Notes under the pieces: model-generated
Told to the model about the DNA's origin: nothing
Database searches by the model: none
The model's input: only the letters and a program-made list of their open reading frames with translations
Program-made: the position numbers and the translations under genes
Assembly: GCA_031291235.1 (NCBI GenBank)
Contig: JARLJL010000013.1
Span: forward strand, 248,001-312,000
DNA from: Sulfuriferula sp.
GTDB lineage: Bacteria; Pseudomonadota; Gammaproteobacteria; Burkholderiales; Sulfuriferulaceae
Reading direction: 5' to 3'
DNA length: 64,000 bases
Part shown: positions 53,525-64,000 of the stretch, in pieces
How positions within the stretch are numbered: position 1 is the stretch's first letter
How the letters are laid out: each line of letters opens with the position of its first letter

Positions 53525-54612
53525 TGATAGCTACCGGTTTAGCCACAGGCATCACTGCCGATCCCGCCATTGCTGCTCAGGCCGTAGCCATGGCTATGTC
53601 GCGGCTGTCGATTACCCACGCCAATAGCGTCCTGCTGTTTCTCAGCGATGCCTTTGCCCGCGATCCACAGCCGGCACTGCTCGCCGCATCGCGTCAGAGC
53701 CAATGCATGCAGATAGCGGGATGCAGCGCTGCCGGCATTTTCACGGAGCAGGACTGGGTACTGGATGCGCCTGCCGCCGCGGCTATGGTATTCAGCGGCA
53801 ATCTCAGCCTGATATCGGCACATTCCCCCGAGGCGGACGATCTTGTACTGGCGCTAACCGCGCCCAACGCCATTAACCGCGGCTGGATTAGCGCGCCCGG
53901 ACAACGCTTTGGCGGTGTAGCCGGCGACGCCACCGGGCACGGGCTGTACAAGGTATGGAACAATGGCAAGGTCAATCCCAATGGTCGTTGTGAGCTTTAT
54001 ATTCAAGGCGCCGGCGGCGTAATCGGCGTTTCCCACGGCATACGCGCACTGACTGCGCCTACGGTCGTGACGGCCAGCAACGGCTTCGACGTCATCAGCC
54101 TGGGGCGGCAATCTGCACTGAATTTGCTGGCGCGCGAATTGCCGCTGGAAGTCCGCGAGCTTGATCACATTCCGCTGCACCTGATCATGGCCGCAGCGGT
54201 GTACGGCGAACCGGATACGGCACTGGCCGAAGGCCGCTACAGGCTGATACCCGTTATCGCCACCAATCCCGACGACCGTTCAGTAACGCTGGCTTCGCGT
54301 CTTGAGGAGGGCAGCGTGATGTTTTGGGCGCTACGCCAGCCGCTGGCTGCCGAACGCAGCATGCGCGTGAGCCTGGATCGCTCGGAACAGATACTGGGGC
54401 ACCAACCCGACTTTGCCATCGTCAGCAGTTCATCCGGTCGCGGCCCCAGCTTTTACGGCGGCGAAGACAAGGACTTGCAAGTCATCACCCACCTCTATCC
54501 GGATATGCCGGTCATAGGCTTCTACGGTAACGGCGAGATAGGCTGGTTGAATAACGCCAACCAGCTACTGGAATACGCCAGCGTTTTCGGATTGTTTCAT
54601 CATGATGTTTAA
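53524..54612 (+). CDS. FIST-domain sensor protein
   Basis: 362 residues from the ATG that overlaps the nth stop by one base. FIST_N (SVLLFLSDAFARDPQPALLA, then IAGCSAAGIFTE) is followed by FIST_C (from about 215, HIPLHLIMAAAVYGEP, and GHQPDFAIVSSSSGRGPSFYG, then FYGNGEIGW). FIST is a cytoplasmic ligand-sensing domain found in signalling proteins; here it is not fused to an output domain. Ligand and partner unknown. Confidence 0.88.
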   Translation: MIATGLATGITADPAIAAQAVAMAMSRLSITHANSVLLFLSDAFARDPQPALLAASRQSQCMQIAGCSAAGIFTEQDWVLDAPAAAAMVFSGNLSLISAHSPEADDLVLALTAPNAINRGWISAPGQRFGGVAGDATGHGLYKVWNNGKVNPNGRCELYIQGAGGVIGVSHGIRALTAPTVVTASNGFDVISLGRQSALNLLARELPLEVRELDHIPLHLIMAAAVYGEPDTALAEGRYRLIPVIATNPDDRSVTLASRLEEGSVMFWALRQPLAAERSMRVSLDRSEQILGHQPDFAIVSSSSGRGPSFYGGEDKDLQVITHLYPDMPVIGFYGNGEIGWLNNANQLLEYASVFGLFHHDV

Positions 54613-55033
54613 CCCCAGCCGCGAGGATGCACGCGAATTCTACTTTGAGACATGGCGCAAATATCAGCAGAAACTGCCGCTTATGGGGGCGGAGCTGATC
54701 GCCATCGACATCATGCTGAGCCATCCCGAATATCACGCATTATTTGATCAGCCGGCACGTTTTGAATCCAAGGACTATCCACCGGAACTTGGGGAGACCA
54801 ATCCGTTTCTACATTTATCCATGCATCTGGCGATACAGGAACAGTTATCGATAGACCAGCCAGCCGGGATACGCGGCTATTATCAGGCACTACTGGACAA
54901 GCATCAGGATCAGATGACGGCACAGCACGAAATCATGGATTGTCTTGCTGAAATGATATGGCAGGCGCAACGGCAACAAACCGCCTTTGATCCTGCCATT
55001 TACTTTACCTGCCTGGACAGCAAGGTACGATAG
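54602..55033 (+). CDS. DUF1841 family protein
   Basis: 143 residues (or 142 from the second ATG). It matches DUF1841: MFNPSREDAREFYFETWRKY, LSHPEYHALFDQPARF, and NPFLHLSMHLAIQEQLSIDQP. No known role. Overlaps the FIST gene by 11 bases, so the pair is probably cotranscribed with nth. Confidence 0.88.
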   Translation: MMFNPSREDAREFYFETWRKYQQKLPLMGAELIAIDIMLSHPEYHALFDQPARFESKDYPPELGETNPFLHLSMHLAIQEQLSIDQPAGIRGYYQALLDKHQDQMTAQHEIMDCLAEMIWQAQRQQTAFDPAIYFTCLDSKVR

Positions 55034-55054
55034 AAAAGATATATTGCAACGAAT

Positions 55055-55354
55055 TCAGGCGCCGCGCCGCCACAGGAAACGATACACAAAACCGGGAAAC
55101 GCCAGCACGATGAACATGCTCGCCGTGACGGCATAAAATTCCCAATGCTGTTGTTGCGGCGTACCCGACTTCTGTTCAAGCAGGTGTCCGATAAGACCTG
55201 TAACAAAATACAATGCCACCAGCTCCAGTACGCGCCAAATAAATGCCTTGCTTCCGGATTTTGGCGTCATCACGAAACCGATCCGCTCACTAAAGAATGG
55301 CAAATTGGCTGCAATCAGAGCCAGCAGCAACAGTGCAATAATGGCAGCGTTCAT
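55055..55354 (-). CDS. DUF2818 membrane protein
   Basis: 99 residues starting [20 protein letters not shown], with three hydrophobic segments. DUF2818 proteins lie right after nuoN in betaproteobacteria. The ATG overlaps the nuoN stop as ATGA. It could be a complex I accessory protein; not shown. Confidence 0.85.
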   Translation of the reverse strand: MNAAIIALLLLALIAANLPFFSERIGFVMTPKSGSKAFIWRVLELVALYFVTGLIGHLLEQKSGTPQQQHWEFYAVTASMFIVLAFPGFVYRFLWRRGA

Positions 55355-56796
55355 AATGATTGACCTATCGCGTAAGTACACAGCGCCATCAGCGGCTGCG
55401 GCAATATGCCCAGCGCCAGCACCCCAAGACCGTTAGCACTCATCAACACACCCATATCGGCTTGCGGATTGACCGGATGATTATCGACCGCCTTATCGAA
55501 ATACATCAGACGCACTACCCGCAGGTAATAGAATGCGCCGATCAGCGAGAATATCACGGCAACAACCGCCAGCCAGGTATACCCTGCATTGACGACTGCC
55601 TGCAACACCGACAGTTTCGCATAAAAACCTACCGTAGGCGGTATGCCGGCCAATGAGAACATGATCAGCAGCATCACGAACGCATACCAGGGGCTGCGCT
55701 GATTCAGACCTTTCAAATCCTCCAGCGTATCGGCTTCAAAACCTTGGCGCGACAACAGCATGATCATGCCGAAAGAGCCCAGACCGGTCAGTACATAGGT
55801 CAGCATGTAGAACATGGCCGAGCTGTAACCGTTGATATCGCCGGCCAGCAGACCCAGCAGCAGGAAACCCATATGCGAAATGGTCGAATACGCCAGCATG
55901 CGTTTGAAATTGGTTTGCGCAATCGCAGTAATATTACCCACGGCCATGGACAGCACAGCCATGATCACCATCATTTGCTGCCAGTCCGGCGACATGCTTT
56001 GCAAACCTTGCGCCAGTATGCGCAGCACGAATGCAAATGCTGCAATTTTGGTTGCGGTGCCGATAAATAAGGTTACTGCCGTAGGCGCGCCATGATACAC
56101 GTCGGGCAGCCACATATGAAACGGTGCGACACCCAGCTTGAAGGCCAGCCCGGCAACAATGAACACCAGACCGAACACCAGCACGGTATTGTTGCCGCTA
56201 TCCGACTGCAACACTGTCGCGATGCGCGCTATCTCCAGGCTACCGGTTGCGCCGTACAACATAGACATGCCGTATAGCAACATGCCGGAAGCCAGCGCCC
56301 CCAACACAAAATATTTCATTGCCGCTTCGCTAGCGATGGCTGAGTCGCGTTGCAGCGCGACTAGCGCATACAGCGACAGGCTGAGCAGTTCCAGCCCCAT
56401 ATACAGCGTCAGCAAATGGCTGGCCGAAATCATCACCATCATGCCCAGTGTTGCAAACAGCACCAGCACGAAAAATTCTCCCTGGTACATACCGCGCTGA
56501 CGAATATATTCACGCGAATACACCATCATCGCAGCTACTGTGAAATACAGCATCAGCTTCAGCGTATCAGACAGCAAGTCATCCACGAACATGCCGTGCA
56601 TCGTATATGTCGTCACGCCGGTCGCAGTGGAAAAAGTGATCCAGCCGCAGCCCAGCAATGTAGCCAGGCTCAAAATATAAGTGATGTATCGCCGTTCTTC
56701 ACCGAGAAACAAATCCAGTATCAGAATGAAAGAAACCGCTGCCAGCAGGAACAGTTCCGGTAGCAGAGGCATCAAATCAGTAAACGCAAAGTTCAT
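55351..56796 (-). CDS. nuoN: NADH-quinone oxidoreductase subunit N
   Basis: 481 residues from the ATG at 56796 ([20 protein letters not shown]). Antiporter-like proton-pumping subunit with about 14 TM helices. [20 protein letters not shown] and [20 protein letters not shown] (with the conserved lysine region) are typical. It ends the complex I operon together with DUF2818. Confidence 0.96.
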   Translation of the reverse strand: MNFAFTDLMPLLPELFLLAAVSFILILDLFLGEERRYITYILSLATLLGCGWITFSTATGVTTYTMHGMFVDDLLSDTLKLMLYFTVAAMMVYSREYIRQRGMYQGEFFVLVLFATLGMMVMISASHLLTLYMGLELLSLSLYALVALQRDSAIASEAAMKYFVLGALASGMLLYGMSMLYGATGSLEIARIATVLQSDSGNNTVLVFGLVFIVAGLAFKLGVAPFHMWLPDVYHGAPTAVTLFIGTATKIAAFAFVLRILAQGLQSMSPDWQQMMVIMAVLSMAVGNITAIAQTNFKRMLAYSTISHMGFLLLGLLAGDINGYSSAMFYMLTYVLTGLGSFGMIMLLSRQGFEADTLEDLKGLNQRSPWYAFVMLLIMFSLAGIPPTVGFYAKLSVLQAVVNAGYTWLAVVAVIFSLIGAFYYLRVVRLMYFDKAVDNHPVNPQADMGVLMSANGLGVLALGILPQPLMALCTYAIGQSL

Positions 56797-56833
56797 CCGT
56801 ATTCCTTTGTTAATCCAACTTGTAGCGGTCAGC

Positions 56834-58321
56834 TCAAGGCAGTTTGCTTTGCGCGACATGCGCCAGCAGATTATTTACCGATGCATGCATCACATCGGTT
56901 ACCGGCTTGGGATATATCCCCATCGCCAGCACCAGTACCGCCAACACCGCAAGAAAGCTGAACTCACGTGGGCTGATATCCTTCATTTCCTCGACATGCG
57001 GATTGGTAACGTTACCGAAGATCACCCGCTTATACATCCACAGGGTATACGCCGCGCCGAATATCAGCGTCGTCGCAGCCAGGAATGCATACCAGAAATT
57101 AACCTTGATCGCGCCAATGATCACCATGAATTCGCCGATGAATCCGCTGGTACCGGGCAAACCCGAGTTCGCCATCGAAAACAGCATCATGAACGCAGCG
57201 AATATGGGCATTTTACTGGCCAGGCCGCCGTAATCGGAAATTTGTCTGGAATGCAGACGATCGTACATGACGCCTACGCTCAGGAACATCGCAGCGGAAA
57301 TGAAACCGTGCGAGATCATTTGCACCAGCGCGCCTTCCATGCCGATCGCATTGAACAGGAAGAAACCCAGCGTGACGAATCCCATATGCGATATCGATGA
57401 ATAGGCAATCAGTTTCTTCATGTCGCCCTGCACCAGCGCTACCAGACCGATGTACACCACGGCAATCAGCGATATGGTAACGATGAAGCCGGTCATGTAA
57501 TGGCTGGCATCCGGCGCAATAGGCAGATTGAAGCGCAGGAAGCCATACGCGCCGATTTTCAGGGTGATAGCAGCCAGCACTACTGAACCGCCCGTTGGCG
57601 CTTCAACGTGCGCATCCGGCAACCATGTGTGCACCGGCCACATCGGCACTTTGACGGCGAACGACATGAAGAATGCGAGAAACAGCAATATCTGCGCGGT
57701 CATACCCAGCGGCAGACGATGGAAATCCAGAATTTCGAAACTGCCGCCCGATTGGAAGTACAAGTAGATAAACGCAACCAGCATCAGCAACGAACCGAGC
57801 AGCGTGTACAAAAAGAATTTAATGGCGGCATATACCCGTCTAGGTCCGCCCCACACGCCGATAACCAGGAACAGTGGGATCAGCATCGCTTCGAAAAACA
57901 CATAAAACAGGATGGCGTCCAGCGCCACGAATACGCCGTTGATCAAACCCGACATGATCAGAAAAGCCGCCAGATACTGCGAAACCTTGTTTTGTATGAC
58001 CTGCCAGCCGGCAATGACGACCAGCACCGTAGTGAAACTGTTAAGCAGCACAAACGGCATCGAAATACCGTCCACGCCCAAATGGTAATTGATGTTAAAA
58101 GTTGGTACCCAATGCACAAATTCGACAAACTGCATACCGGCGGTAAGCGTATCAAAGCGCGTATACAACGGCAGAGTCACTGCAAATGCCAAAATCGAAC
58201 CGAATAACGCAATCCAGCGTGCCAAAGGGGCATTCCGGTCGGAACCCGTTGCCAGCACCAGCACACCGGCAATGATCGGCACCCAGACCGCCAAACTTAA
58301 AAGTGGATATCCTGCTAGCAT
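56834..58321 (-). CDS. nuoM: NADH-quinone oxidoreductase subunit M
   Basis: 495 residues. Antiporter-like subunit; the glutamate of helix 5 is in [16 protein letters not shown], and [20 protein letters not shown] and [17 protein letters not shown] are conserved. Between nuoL (38 bases upstream) and nuoN. Confidence 0.97.
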   Translation of the reverse strand: MLAGYPLLSLAVWVPIIAGVLVLATGSDRNAPLARWIALFGSILAFAVTLPLYTRFDTLTAGMQFVEFVHWVPTFNINYHLGVDGISMPFVLLNSFTTVLVVIAGWQVIQNKVSQYLAAFLIMSGLINGVFVALDAILFYVFFEAMLIPLFLVIGVWGGPRRVYAAIKFFLYTLLGSLLMLVAFIYLYFQSGGSFEILDFHRLPLGMTAQILLFLAFFMSFAVKVPMWPVHTWLPDAHVEAPTGGSVVLAAITLKIGAYGFLRFNLPIAPDASHYMTGFIVTISLIAVVYIGLVALVQGDMKKLIAYSSISHMGFVTLGFFLFNAIGMEGALVQMISHGFISAAMFLSVGVMYDRLHSRQISDYGGLASKMPIFAAFMMLFSMANSGLPGTSGFIGEFMVIIGAIKVNFWYAFLAATTLIFGAAYTLWMYKRVIFGNVTNPHVEEMKDISPREFSFLAVLAVLVLAMGIYPKPVTDVMHASVNNLLAHVAQSKLP

Positions 58322-58359
58322 AAAATCCCTATTCGTTTATATTTATTTGTTTTAATGGC

Positions 58360-60375
58360 TTAAGCCACGCGCACAAACCATGTAATCAAGGCAAACACGC
58401 CGATGATCATGGCAAAAGCATAATGGTAGATATAACCCGACTGCCATTTACGAATTACAGTTGAGAACCAGCCGATCAAATGCGCAGTACCGTTGACGAA
58501 GAAACCGTCTATTATCTTGACGTCGCCTATGCGCCAGAAGAAACCGCCCAATGCGCGCGCACCACCGGCAAAAAACCAGTCGTTAAAGGTATCGAAGCCG
58601 TATTTGTTTTCGAGAATATTGTAAATCACGCTAAAGCGCTGCTTGATCGCAGCCGGAATGTCCGGACGCTTCATGTAAAAGAACCAGGACAGCGCGACGC
58701 CAGAGATGGCCAGCCATAACGGCAGGCTAGTCAGGCTGTGCATCGCCATGGCTGCTGCGCCGGGGAAGTCATTGCGCAGTTCCTCCATGGCCGGATGCAA
58801 TTCCGGATTGATGTAAATCGCACCCTTGAAGAAATCGCCGAACAGCATGGGTTCTATTGCAAAGTAGCCGACAAATATGGAAGGAATCGCCAGCAATATG
58901 AGCGGTATGGTAATGACCAGCGGCGACTCGTGCGGCACACCGCCATGATGTCCGTGGTCGTCATGGGCATCGTGATGGTGTTCATCGTGGCCGTGCGTAT
59001 CGAAACGTTCCTTGCCGTGAAACACCAGAAAATACATGCGGAATGAATAGAATGCGGTCACGAACACCCCGGCAACCACGGCAAAATAGGCAAAACCGGA
59101 ACCGGCAACACCATGCTCCATTGCTACGTGCACGGCTTCTATGATGCTGTCCTTGGAGTAAAAGCCGGAGAAAAACGGCGTACCGATCAATGCCAGCGAA
59201 CCCACCAGCGATGTGATCCAGGTAATCGGCATATATTTACGCAAGCCGCCCATGTTGCGAATATCCTGATCATGATGCATACCCATGATGACCGAACCCG
59301 CACCGAGGAACAGCAGCGCTTTAAAAAAGGCATGCGTCATCAGATGGAACACTGCCACGGAATAGGCCGACGCGCCCAGCGCTACCGTCATGTAACCCAG
59401 CTGTGATAGTGTCGAATAAGCCACTACGCGTTTGATGTCGTTCTGGATGATGCCGAGGAAACCCATGAACAGTGCTGTGATGGCACCGATCACCATCACG
59501 AACGACAGTGCCGTTTGCGACAGTTCAAATACCGGCGACATCCGCGCCACCATGAATATGCCTGCTGTCACCATCGTTGCCGCGTGAATCAGCGCAGAAA
59601 TCGGGGTTGGGCCTTCCATGGAATCGGGCAACCAAACATGCAGCGGGAATTGGGCGGATTTACCCATGGCACCGATAAACAACAGGATGCAAATCACGGT
59701 AATCAGCGACCAGTCGTGGCCGGGGATGAGGCTGACGGTCTGGCTGGCCATAGCCGGCGCCTGTGCAAATACGGAGGCATAATCCAGTGTACCGAAATAG
59801 GCGAGCACCATGCCTATTCCCAGCAGGAATCCGAAGTCGCCTACGCGGTTTACCAAAAATGCTTTCAGGTTGGCGTAAATTGCCGTCGGACGTGTATACC
59901 AGAAACCGATCAGCAGGTAAGACACCAGGCCCACTGCTTCCCAGCCGAAGAATAGTTGCATGAAATTATTCGCCATCACCAGCATCAGCATGGAGAAGGT
60001 AAACAGCGAAATGTAACTGAAAAAGCGCTGATATCCTGGATCCTCGTGCATATAACCGATGGTATAGATATGCACCATCAACGATACAAAGGTCACAACC
60101 AGCATCATCATCGCCGTCAGCGAATCGATCAGGAACCCGATCTCAAGACGGATATCGCCGGTAGTCAGCCAAGTATATACCGTGCCGTTAAACACGTGCC
60201 CTGCCTGCACATCCTGAAATACCAGCCAGGATGCCCAGCATGAGATGGCAACCCCGGCTATGGTAACCACGTGCGACATAGTACGTCCGATCAGCCAGCC
60301 GAATAGCCCGGCTATAGCCGAACCTATCAATGGCGCCAACGGAATTAGGAGATAAAGTTTCTGCATTTCGGTCAT
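58360..60375 (-). CDS. nuoL: NADH-quinone oxidoreductase subunit L
   Basis: 671 residues. The largest antiporter-like subunit, ending in the long amphipathic lateral helix. FFGWEAVGLVSYLLIGFWY, GKSAQFPLHVWLPDSMEGPT and VVAYSTLSQLGYM are conserved. A histidine-rich stretch (HDEHHHDAHDDHGHHGG, about 470-490) in a loop is longer than usual and could bind metal. Confidence 0.97.
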   Translation of the reverse strand: MTEMQKLYLLIPLAPLIGSAIAGLFGWLIGRTMSHVVTIAGVAISCWASWLVFQDVQAGHVFNGTVYTWLTTGDIRLEIGFLIDSLTAMMMLVVTFVSLMVHIYTIGYMHEDPGYQRFFSYISLFTFSMLMLVMANNFMQLFFGWEAVGLVSYLLIGFWYTRPTAIYANLKAFLVNRVGDFGFLLGIGMVLAYFGTLDYASVFAQAPAMASQTVSLIPGHDWSLITVICILLFIGAMGKSAQFPLHVWLPDSMEGPTPISALIHAATMVTAGIFMVARMSPVFELSQTALSFVMVIGAITALFMGFLGIIQNDIKRVVAYSTLSQLGYMTVALGASAYSVAVFHLMTHAFFKALLFLGAGSVIMGMHHDQDIRNMGGLRKYMPITWITSLVGSLALIGTPFFSGFYSKDSIIEAVHVAMEHGVAGSGFAYFAVVAGVFVTAFYSFRMYFLVFHGKERFDTHGHDEHHHDAHDDHGHHGGVPHESPLVITIPLILLAIPSIFVGYFAIEPMLFGDFFKGAIYINPELHPAMEELRNDFPGAAAMAMHSLTSLPLWLAISGVALSWFFYMKRPDIPAAIKQRFSVIYNILENKYGFDTFNDWFFAGGARALGGFFWRIGDVKIIDGFFVNGTAHLIGWFSTVIRKWQSGYIYHYAFAMIIGVFALITWFVRVA

Positions 60376-60406
60376 GGTTGATTCCTGTCAGATGCGTTCC
60401 GCACCA

Positions 60407-60712
60407 TTAGCCTTTCAGATGATCCAGATCGTCCACGTGTATGGTACGCAAGTTACGGAACAACACCACCAGAATCGCCAAACCGATTGCGGATTCTGCC
60501 GCTGCCACTGTCAAGATAAAAAACACGAAAATCTGTCCGGCGCTGTCGCCCAGATAGTGCGAGAAAGCAATGAAATTCATATTCACTGCCAGCAGCATCA
60601 ACTCTATCGCCATCAGCAAAATAATCACATTCTTGCGATTCAGGAATATGCCCAGCACACTGATCGCGAATAAAATCGCGCCCAGTATCAAATAATGTGA
60701 AAGTGACAACAC
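60407..60712 (-). CDS. nuoK: NADH-quinone oxidoreductase subunit K
   Basis: 101 residues, three TM helices. The conserved glutamates lie in the middle: [16 protein letters not shown] and [13 protein letters not shown]. It is a small proton-channel subunit of complex I. Confidence 0.97.
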   Translation of the reverse strand: MLSLSHYLILGAILFAISVLGIFLNRKNVIILLMAIELMLLAVNMNFIAFSHYLGDSAGQIFVFFILTVAAAESAIGLAILVVLFRNLRTIHVDDLDHLKG

Positions 60713-60725
60713 TGCGCTTCCCCTC

Positions 60726-61343
60726 TTAAGACTTGGTTGATGACGGCTGCTCGGACGTCATGGAGACCATGCGCACGCGATCTGCGCGCTTGATCTTGAC
60801 CTGCTGCGCCGGATCCTGATATTTGCTGTTCTTGCGGCGGCGCATGGTCAGTGCAATTGCTGCGACTATCGCTACCAGCAGTACCACAGCAGCCAGTTCG
60901 AACGGATATACGTAATCGGTATAGAGTAAGCGCCCCAGCTCTTTGGTATTACTATAATTCGCCGCGTGCGGGGTCGGCGCAGGTATGATGTTGAGCCCGA
61001 AGCTGCGGCTGCCCAGCACCACCGTCATTTCCACGACCAGCATGACGGCGACGAATCCCGCCAGCGGCAAATAATCCCAGAAACCTTCGCGCAAACGGTC
61101 GAGGTTGATATCCAGCATCATCACTACAAACAGGAACAGCACCATGACCGCGCCTACATACACCAGCACCAGTGCGATTGCCAAAAATTCGGCTTCCAGC
61201 ATCAGCCACAAACCGGCTGAAGTAAAAAACGCCAGAACCAGAAATAATGCAGCGTGAACGGGATTGCGGGTGGTAACCACACGGAATGCGGCAAACAGCA
61301 GAATCGCCGCAAAGAAATAAAACACGATGGTTTCAAAATTCAT
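60726..61343 (-). CDS. nuoJ: NADH-quinone oxidoreductase subunit J
   Basis: 205 residues. Five TM helices; the family signature [20 protein letters not shown] contains the pi-bulge region. A basic C-terminal tail ([20 protein letters not shown]) extends past the usual end. Fourteen bases separate it from nuoK. Confidence 0.96.
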   Translation of the reverse strand: MNFETIVFYFFAAILLFAAFRVVTTRNPVHAALFLVLAFFTSAGLWLMLEAEFLAIALVLVYVGAVMVLFLFVVMMLDINLDRLREGFWDYLPLAGFVAVMLVVEMTVVLGSRSFGLNIIPAPTPHAANYSNTKELGRLLYTDYVYPFELAAVVLLVAIVAAIALTMRRRKNSKYQDPAQQVKIKRADRVRMVSMTSEQPSSTKS

Positions 61344-61364
61344 ATGGATTTGCCCAGTACAAAA

Positions 61365-61853
61365 TTAACGATATTTGGCATCAGCCGCTCGTGCCGCAGC
61401 AATTTGCGATTCGTATTTGTCGCCTACCGCCAGCAACATGTCCTTGGTATAGTTCAGGTCGCCGCGTTTTTCGCCGTGATATTCCAGAATATGCGTTTCC
61501 ACGATGGAATCGACCGGACATGATTCTTCGCAGAATCCGCAAAAAATACATTTGGTCAAATCAATGTCATAACGCGTAGTACGGCGGCTGCCGTCGTCGC
61601 GCTGCTCGGATTCAATCGTAATCGCCATTGCCGGGCAAACCGCCTCGCATAATTTACAGGCGATGCACCGCTCTTCCCCGTTCGGATAACGGCGCAAGGC
61701 ATGCAAACCGCGAAAACGCACCGACTGCGGCGTTTTCTCTTCCGGGAATTGCACGGTAATTTTCCGGGCAAACAGATGCCGTCCGGTCAGCGCCATACCG
61801 CGCAGCAGTTCCGTCAGCAGCAAACTTGAGAAAAAATGTTTTATTGCATTCAT
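61365..61853 (-). CDS. nuoI: NADH-quinone oxidoreductase subunit I
   Basis: 162 residues from the ATG at 61853. Two 4Fe-4S clusters: [12 protein letters not shown] and [12 protein letters not shown]. These carry electrons from NuoG to NuoB (N6a/N6b). Amphipathic N-terminus ties it to the membrane arm. Confidence 0.97.
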   Translation of the reverse strand: MNAIKHFFSSLLLTELLRGMALTGRHLFARKITVQFPEEKTPQSVRFRGLHALRRYPNGEERCIACKLCEAVCPAMAITIESEQRDDGSRRTTRYDIDLTKCIFCGFCEESCPVDSIVETHILEYHGEKRGDLNYTKDMLLAVGDKYESQIAAARAADAKYR

Positions 61854-61875
61854 CAAATCACTCCATCATTCCACA

Positions 61876-62904
61876 TCAGTGGAACAGGTATCCGTAACGT
61901 GTCTGCATCATTGCGCCGACAAAAAGCAGCCAGACCAGCGTAATCGGAATAAATACCTTCCAGCCCAGTCGCATGATCTGGTCATAGCGATAACGCGGAA
62001 ACGTTGCACGAAACCACAAGAACAGGAACAGTACAAAACCGATTTTGAACATCAGCCACACGAAACCGGGTATCCAGTTAAACGGCGCGATATCGAACAA
62101 CGGATTCCAGCCGCCGAGGAACATCAGCGATGTCAGCGCGGCGATCAATATCATGTTGGCGTATTCGGCCAGGAAGAATACGGCAAAGGCCATCCCGGAA
62201 TATTCAACGTGGAAACCGGCTACGATTTCCGACTCGCCCTCAGCCACGTCAAATGGCGCCCGGTTGGTTTCGGCCACGCCGGCAATCAGGTAGACGATAA
62301 ACATCGGAAATAGCGGCAGCCAGTACCAGCTGAATATGCCGCCGGTCTGAGCTTTGACGATTTCCACCAGATTCAGGCTTTGCGAGGCCATCAGCACGCC
62401 AACCAGCGCAAATCCCATCGCAATTTCGTAAGACACGATTTGCGCGGCAGAACGCAGACTGCCCAGAAATGCGTATTTTGAATTGGACGCCCAGCCGGCG
62501 ATAATCACGCCGTAAACACCCATGGAAGTTATGGCCAGAATATACAGCAGGCCCGCATCGACATTCGCCAGCACGGTTTCCGGGGAAAACGGTATCACGG
62601 CCCAAGCCGCCAGAGCCGGTCCTATGGTCAACACAGGCGCCAGCACGAACAAAAACTTGTTGGCACCGCTCGGAATGATGATTTCCTTCATCATCAGCTT
62701 AAGACCGTCGGCGATCGGTTGCAGCAAACCCTTGAAACCGACGCGATTCGGACCTATACGCACCTGCATGTAGCCGATCACTTTACGCTCGGCGTAAGTT
62801 AAGTAGGCAACGGCTATCATCAGCGGCCCAACTATCGCGATAATTTTTACCAGCGCCCATACTGCCGGCCATGTGTAGCCGAATAAATTTTGCATATATT
62901 CCAT
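61876..62904 (-). CDS. nuoH: NADH-quinone oxidoreductase subunit H
   Basis: 342 residues from the ATG at 62904 (GGAG upstream); a GTG three codons earlier is possible. Eight TM helices. [24 protein letters not shown] and [20 protein letters not shown] are the quinone-site signatures. One base lies between the nuoG stop and this start. Confidence 0.97.
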   Translation of the reverse strand: MEYMQNLFGYTWPAVWALVKIIAIVGPLMIAVAYLTYAERKVIGYMQVRIGPNRVGFKGLLQPIADGLKLMMKEIIIPSGANKFLFVLAPVLTIGPALAAWAVIPFSPETVLANVDAGLLYILAITSMGVYGVIIAGWASNSKYAFLGSLRSAAQIVSYEIAMGFALVGVLMASQSLNLVEIVKAQTGGIFSWYWLPLFPMFIVYLIAGVAETNRAPFDVAEGESEIVAGFHVEYSGMAFAVFFLAEYANMILIAALTSLMFLGGWNPLFDIAPFNWIPGFVWLMFKIGFVLFLFLWFRATFPRYRYDQIMRLGWKVFIPITLVWLLFVGAMMQTRYGYLFH

Positions 62905-62905
62905 G

Positions 62906-64000
62906 TTATGCACGCTCCAAGCTGATTTCGCCCATCATGGCGCCCAAACCGGACGTATGCGGATGACTGGCTGCCAGACGTACGCAACTCGGGGGCAACG
63001 CGTCGTCGATCTGCATTCTCACCACCAGTCTGCTATCGCCTTGCCGTACTACTGCCATCGCATCGGCACTCAGCCCATGTGCTACCAGCGTGCTCGAATG
63101 CAATTGCGCTACCGGCGTTTCTGCATTGTGGGTCTTTTGCAACGACTCGGCGCGACGGACTATAGCATCGGCCTGATACATGGGTACCTCACCGATACGC
63201 ATAATACCGGGAGTCACATCGACGGACGCAAGTTTAGTGGCCGACAATTGGTTATTCAGTGCACTATCAGGCAATGCATCATTTGGCAATGCGGCCTTGC
63301 GCACATCTTCAGCCGTATCGTAAGCGAAGCCCGGCAAACCCAGCATAGTACCCAGCACGCGCAACACTTTCCATGCCGGACGCGTTTCGCCCAAGGGCTT
63401 CACTGCGCCGTTGAACGACTGTATCCGCCCTTCGGTATTGATAAAGGTGCCGGCTGTTTCTGTAAACGGCGCAATCGGCAACAATACTTCAGCATAGTCC
63501 ATTGCAGCATGCTTATAAGCGCTCATTGCCACGACCATATCGGCACTTTGCAAGGCGCTTACGGCCTGTGCCGGATTATGGCAATCCAGCTCTGCTTCTA
63601 CGCCCAATAACAAGTACGCCTTACGCGGTGCCGCCAGCATGGCTGCCGCATTCAGGCCGGATTTCGCCAAATGCGGCACAGCACCGGCTACATAAGCACC
63701 GACACTGTTTGCCGCCTCACCGAGGAAACCCAGGGTTGCGCCGGACAATTCCGCGATCACTTGCGCCAGCGCATGCAAATCGGCGTATTGCTGATGATGC
63801 TGCGCCATGTTACCCAACAGCACGGCTTTGCGCTCGCCGCTGGACAGGCTGCGCGCAATCGCTTCATTGGCCGGATCTATCGACAGTTTTGCAGTCAGTG
63901 CAGCGATACCAGCCGGCAATGCCTTACCAGTCAGCGTGGCCAACGATGCGGCAACTTGTGCCAGCGAATTGACCATGCCTTGTGGCGGAACGATGGATTT
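62906..64000 (-). CDS. nuoG: NADH-quinone oxidoreductase subunit G (partial)
   Basis: The C-terminal 364 residues only; the reading frame is open through the right edge, so the ATG at 63976 is internal. The iron-sulfur N-terminal part lies outside. The visible portion is the molybdopterin oxidoreductase-like domain ([22 protein letters not shown] and [21 protein letters not shown]). The order G-H-I-J-K-L-M-N is standard. Confidence 0.93.
   Translation of the reverse strand, partial: KSIVPPQGMVNSLAQVAASLATLTGKALPAGIAALTAKLSIDPANEAIARSLSSGERKAVLLGNMAQHHQQYADLHALAQVIAELSGATLGFLGEAANSVGAYVAGAVPHLAKSGLNAAAMLAAPRKAYLLLGVEAELDCHNPAQAVSALQSADMVVAMSAYKHAAMDYAEVLLPIAPFTETAGTFINTEGRIQSFNGAVKPLGETRPAWKVLRVLGTMLGLPGFAYDTAEDVRKAALPNDALPDSALNNQLSATKLASVDVTPGIMRIGEVPMYQADAIVRRAESLQKTHNAETPVAQLHSSTLVAHGLSADAMAVVRQGDSRLVVRMQIDDALPPSCVRLAASHPHTSGLGAMMGEISLERA

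Noticed and set aside
1-64000. CRISPR arrays, rRNA or tRNA genes, replication origins, prophage
   Set aside because: No repeat arrays with spacers, no cloverleaf or rRNA sequence, no DnaA-box cluster and no phage structural genes were seen.

Overview
The window looks like chromosomal DNA of a betaproteobacterium, most likely a Nitrosomonadales/Gallionellales-type autotroph-like lineage. The evidence is gene order: leuC-leuD-leuB-asd-usg-fimV-truA-trpF-trpB-trpA-accD-folC-dedD-cvpA-purF-metZ in one direction, and a nuo operon ending nuoN-DUF2818. Genus is inference only. No rRNA, tRNA or CRISPR array was seen, and coding density is high.

Positions 1-4480 (minus strand) hold a tightly coupled operon: a thermostable-hemolysin-family (acyltransferase-fold) protein, an AMP-forming acyl ligase, a heme-oxygenase-like diiron oxidase, a short-chain dehydrogenase, a TPR protein and the start of a membrane protein. 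It looks like an undescribed small-molecule pathway. A near-consensus sigma-54 promoter lies directly upstream. Next come a porin plus small phosphate-binding-like periplasmic protein (minus), again with a sigma-54-type promoter, and divergently a histidine kinase/NtrC-type sigma-54 activator pair (6217-9329). The regulator and both promoters sit within 5 kb, so I infer one regulon.

Positions 9332-11457 carry an ECF sigma factor, an anti-sigma factor with a Tat-like anchor and a CxxC pair, and a di-heme cytochrome c peroxidase: a likely oxidative-stress unit. Positions 11612-22704 are a mixed housekeeping/regulatory stretch: rlmJ, a relic GxxExxY gene, a pseudouridine synthase, sbcB, a potassium channel, a PAS-GGDEF-EAL protein, a LysR/SDR pair, a methyltransferase and a PLP dehydratase.

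Positions 22781-24936 form an accessory island: an AbiTii-domain gene, an orphan BrnA-like antitoxin and a toxin/antitoxin pair, all on the minus strand. They are bounded by integron attC-like half sites and by GGGGTCA repeats. I read this as an eroded gene-cassette cluster without an integrase.

From 25005 on, ordinary core genes return: a TrmH-family methyltransferase, marC, cysS, an envelope pair (TPR protein and L,D-transpeptidase sharing a C-terminal domain), ppiB and lpxH. Then come the metZ-purF-trp-fimV-asd-leu supercluster (32046-50624), msrA with an MFS transporter, an unknown 138-residue protein, nth, a FIST-domain protein, DUF1841, and finally the respiratory complex I genes nuoN to nuoG. 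The last runs off the right edge.
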